A stretch of 64,000 nt of DNA from Rhodobacterales bacterium. GTDB taxonomy: Bacteria > Pseudomonadota > Alphaproteobacteria > Rhodobacterales > Rhodobacteraceae. Below are positions 63,773-64,000 of the stretch, in pieces (positions within the stretch are counted from its first letter, which is position 1; each line of letters begins with the position of its first letter). The position numbers and the translations under genes were made by a program. The stretch covers positions 1 to 64,000 of the forward strand of contig JAPLPE010000036.1 of the NCBI GenBank assembly GCA_026400355.1, in the 5' to 3' direction. The notes beneath the pieces were generated by a model, which saw only the letters and a list, made by a program, of their open reading frames with translations, was not told the origin of the DNA and ran no database searches.

Positions 63773-64000
63773 ATGCAAACCAACCGAATCCCCGACTATG
63801 ACGACAGCGTGAACCTGACCGGCTGCTGCGCCCGGTTCAATGCCGCAGGCTGGGACGATCAGGTTCTGCATTTCAAGGACAAGCTTTTTGTCCGCGCGAC
63901 GACTGTCAGTCTGGCCCATGTGCCGCTGAACATGGGCAAAGTGTTCACCCGGGTTCTGGAACATATCGCCAAGGCTGACGCGCAGGACGCGCACCAGATT
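63773..64000 (+). CDS. Conserved hypothetical protein, truncated by window end
   Basis: A frame starting at ATG 63773 (GGAG eight bases upstream) is open to the window end (76 residues seen). It reads TGCCARFNAAGWDDQVLHFK then VPLNMGKVFTRVLEH, a recognisable conserved pattern with two adjacent Cys, but I cannot assign a function. Confidence 0.6.
   Translation, partial: MQTNRIPDYDDSVNLTGCCARFNAAGWDDQVLHFKDKLFVRATTVSLAHVPLNMGKVFTRVLEHIAKADAQDAHQI

Noticed and set aside
1-64000. CRISPR array, prophage, plasmid or defence system
   Set aside because: No regularly spaced repeats, phage structural genes, replication initiators or known defence genes were found.

Overview
The window looks like chromosome of an alphaproteobacterium of the order Rhodobacterales (Rhodobacter/Paracoccus/Roseobacter group). 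The evidence is the high GC content, a petABC cytochrome bc1 operon, a PetP/PetR-type regulator pair, a dxs-ispA-xseB-deacetylase cluster, an LpxQ-like outer membrane protein, a C-terminally typical RTX protein and the general protein style. This is inferred from reading the sequence; no database search was possible.

Layout. 1-252 is the tail of a transposase. 295-10509 (minus) is a peptide/amide utilisation operon: a FadR-type GntR regulator, an amidase, a Tat-exported solute-binding protein, two permeases, a double ATPase and two M20 peptidases. 10828-18657 (minus) is a second ABC operon led by an AmiC-like sensor and an ANTAR (AmiR-like) antiterminator, followed by two permeases, a binding protein, an acetamidase/formamidase and another double ATPase; an intrinsic terminator sits directly in front of the first gene. 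19004-22106 (plus) is an arsenate cassette: an ArsR-ArsC fusion, a dedicated GAPDH and the ArsJ exporter, driven by a promoter whose operator runs into the start codon. 22107-23232 is a graveyard of IS630, IS481 and IS110 fragments. 23233-27206 (minus) holds GDP-fucose synthesis genes (fcl, gmd) and a secreted amidase, then two tRNA-Lys genes (UUU and CUU).

27892-31340 (plus) is dapF, mtaB, a PaiB-like FMN protein and a GST. 31376-35573 holds an outer membrane protein, a GFA-type protein and petABC. 35636-38830 (minus) is thiBPQ behind a TPP riboswitch. aroC, an RTX repeat protein, a WYL regulator with a divergent GST, and HU follow. 43724-47007 is an adenine deaminase plus AMP nucleosidase operon, next to a class II aldolase. 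47970-51969 (minus) is the isoprenoid cluster. petP-petR, ilvE and a decayed SGNH/GSCFA pair follow. The right end has a DMT transporter, an operon (GT61 glycosyltransferase, queG, App1-like phosphatase, small protein), a GST, mtgA, a DUF1269 protein and a truncated gene.

Most of the window is ordinary metabolism and transport. The parts that reward a second look are the AmiC/AmiR leader, the ArsR-ArsC fusion with its start-codon operator and no canonical arsenite site, a diaminopimelate epimerase with Ser at one catalytic Cys position, the TPP-riboswitch control region, and the double-broken SGNH/GSCFA locus. I saw no CRISPR array, phage, plasmid or defence system.
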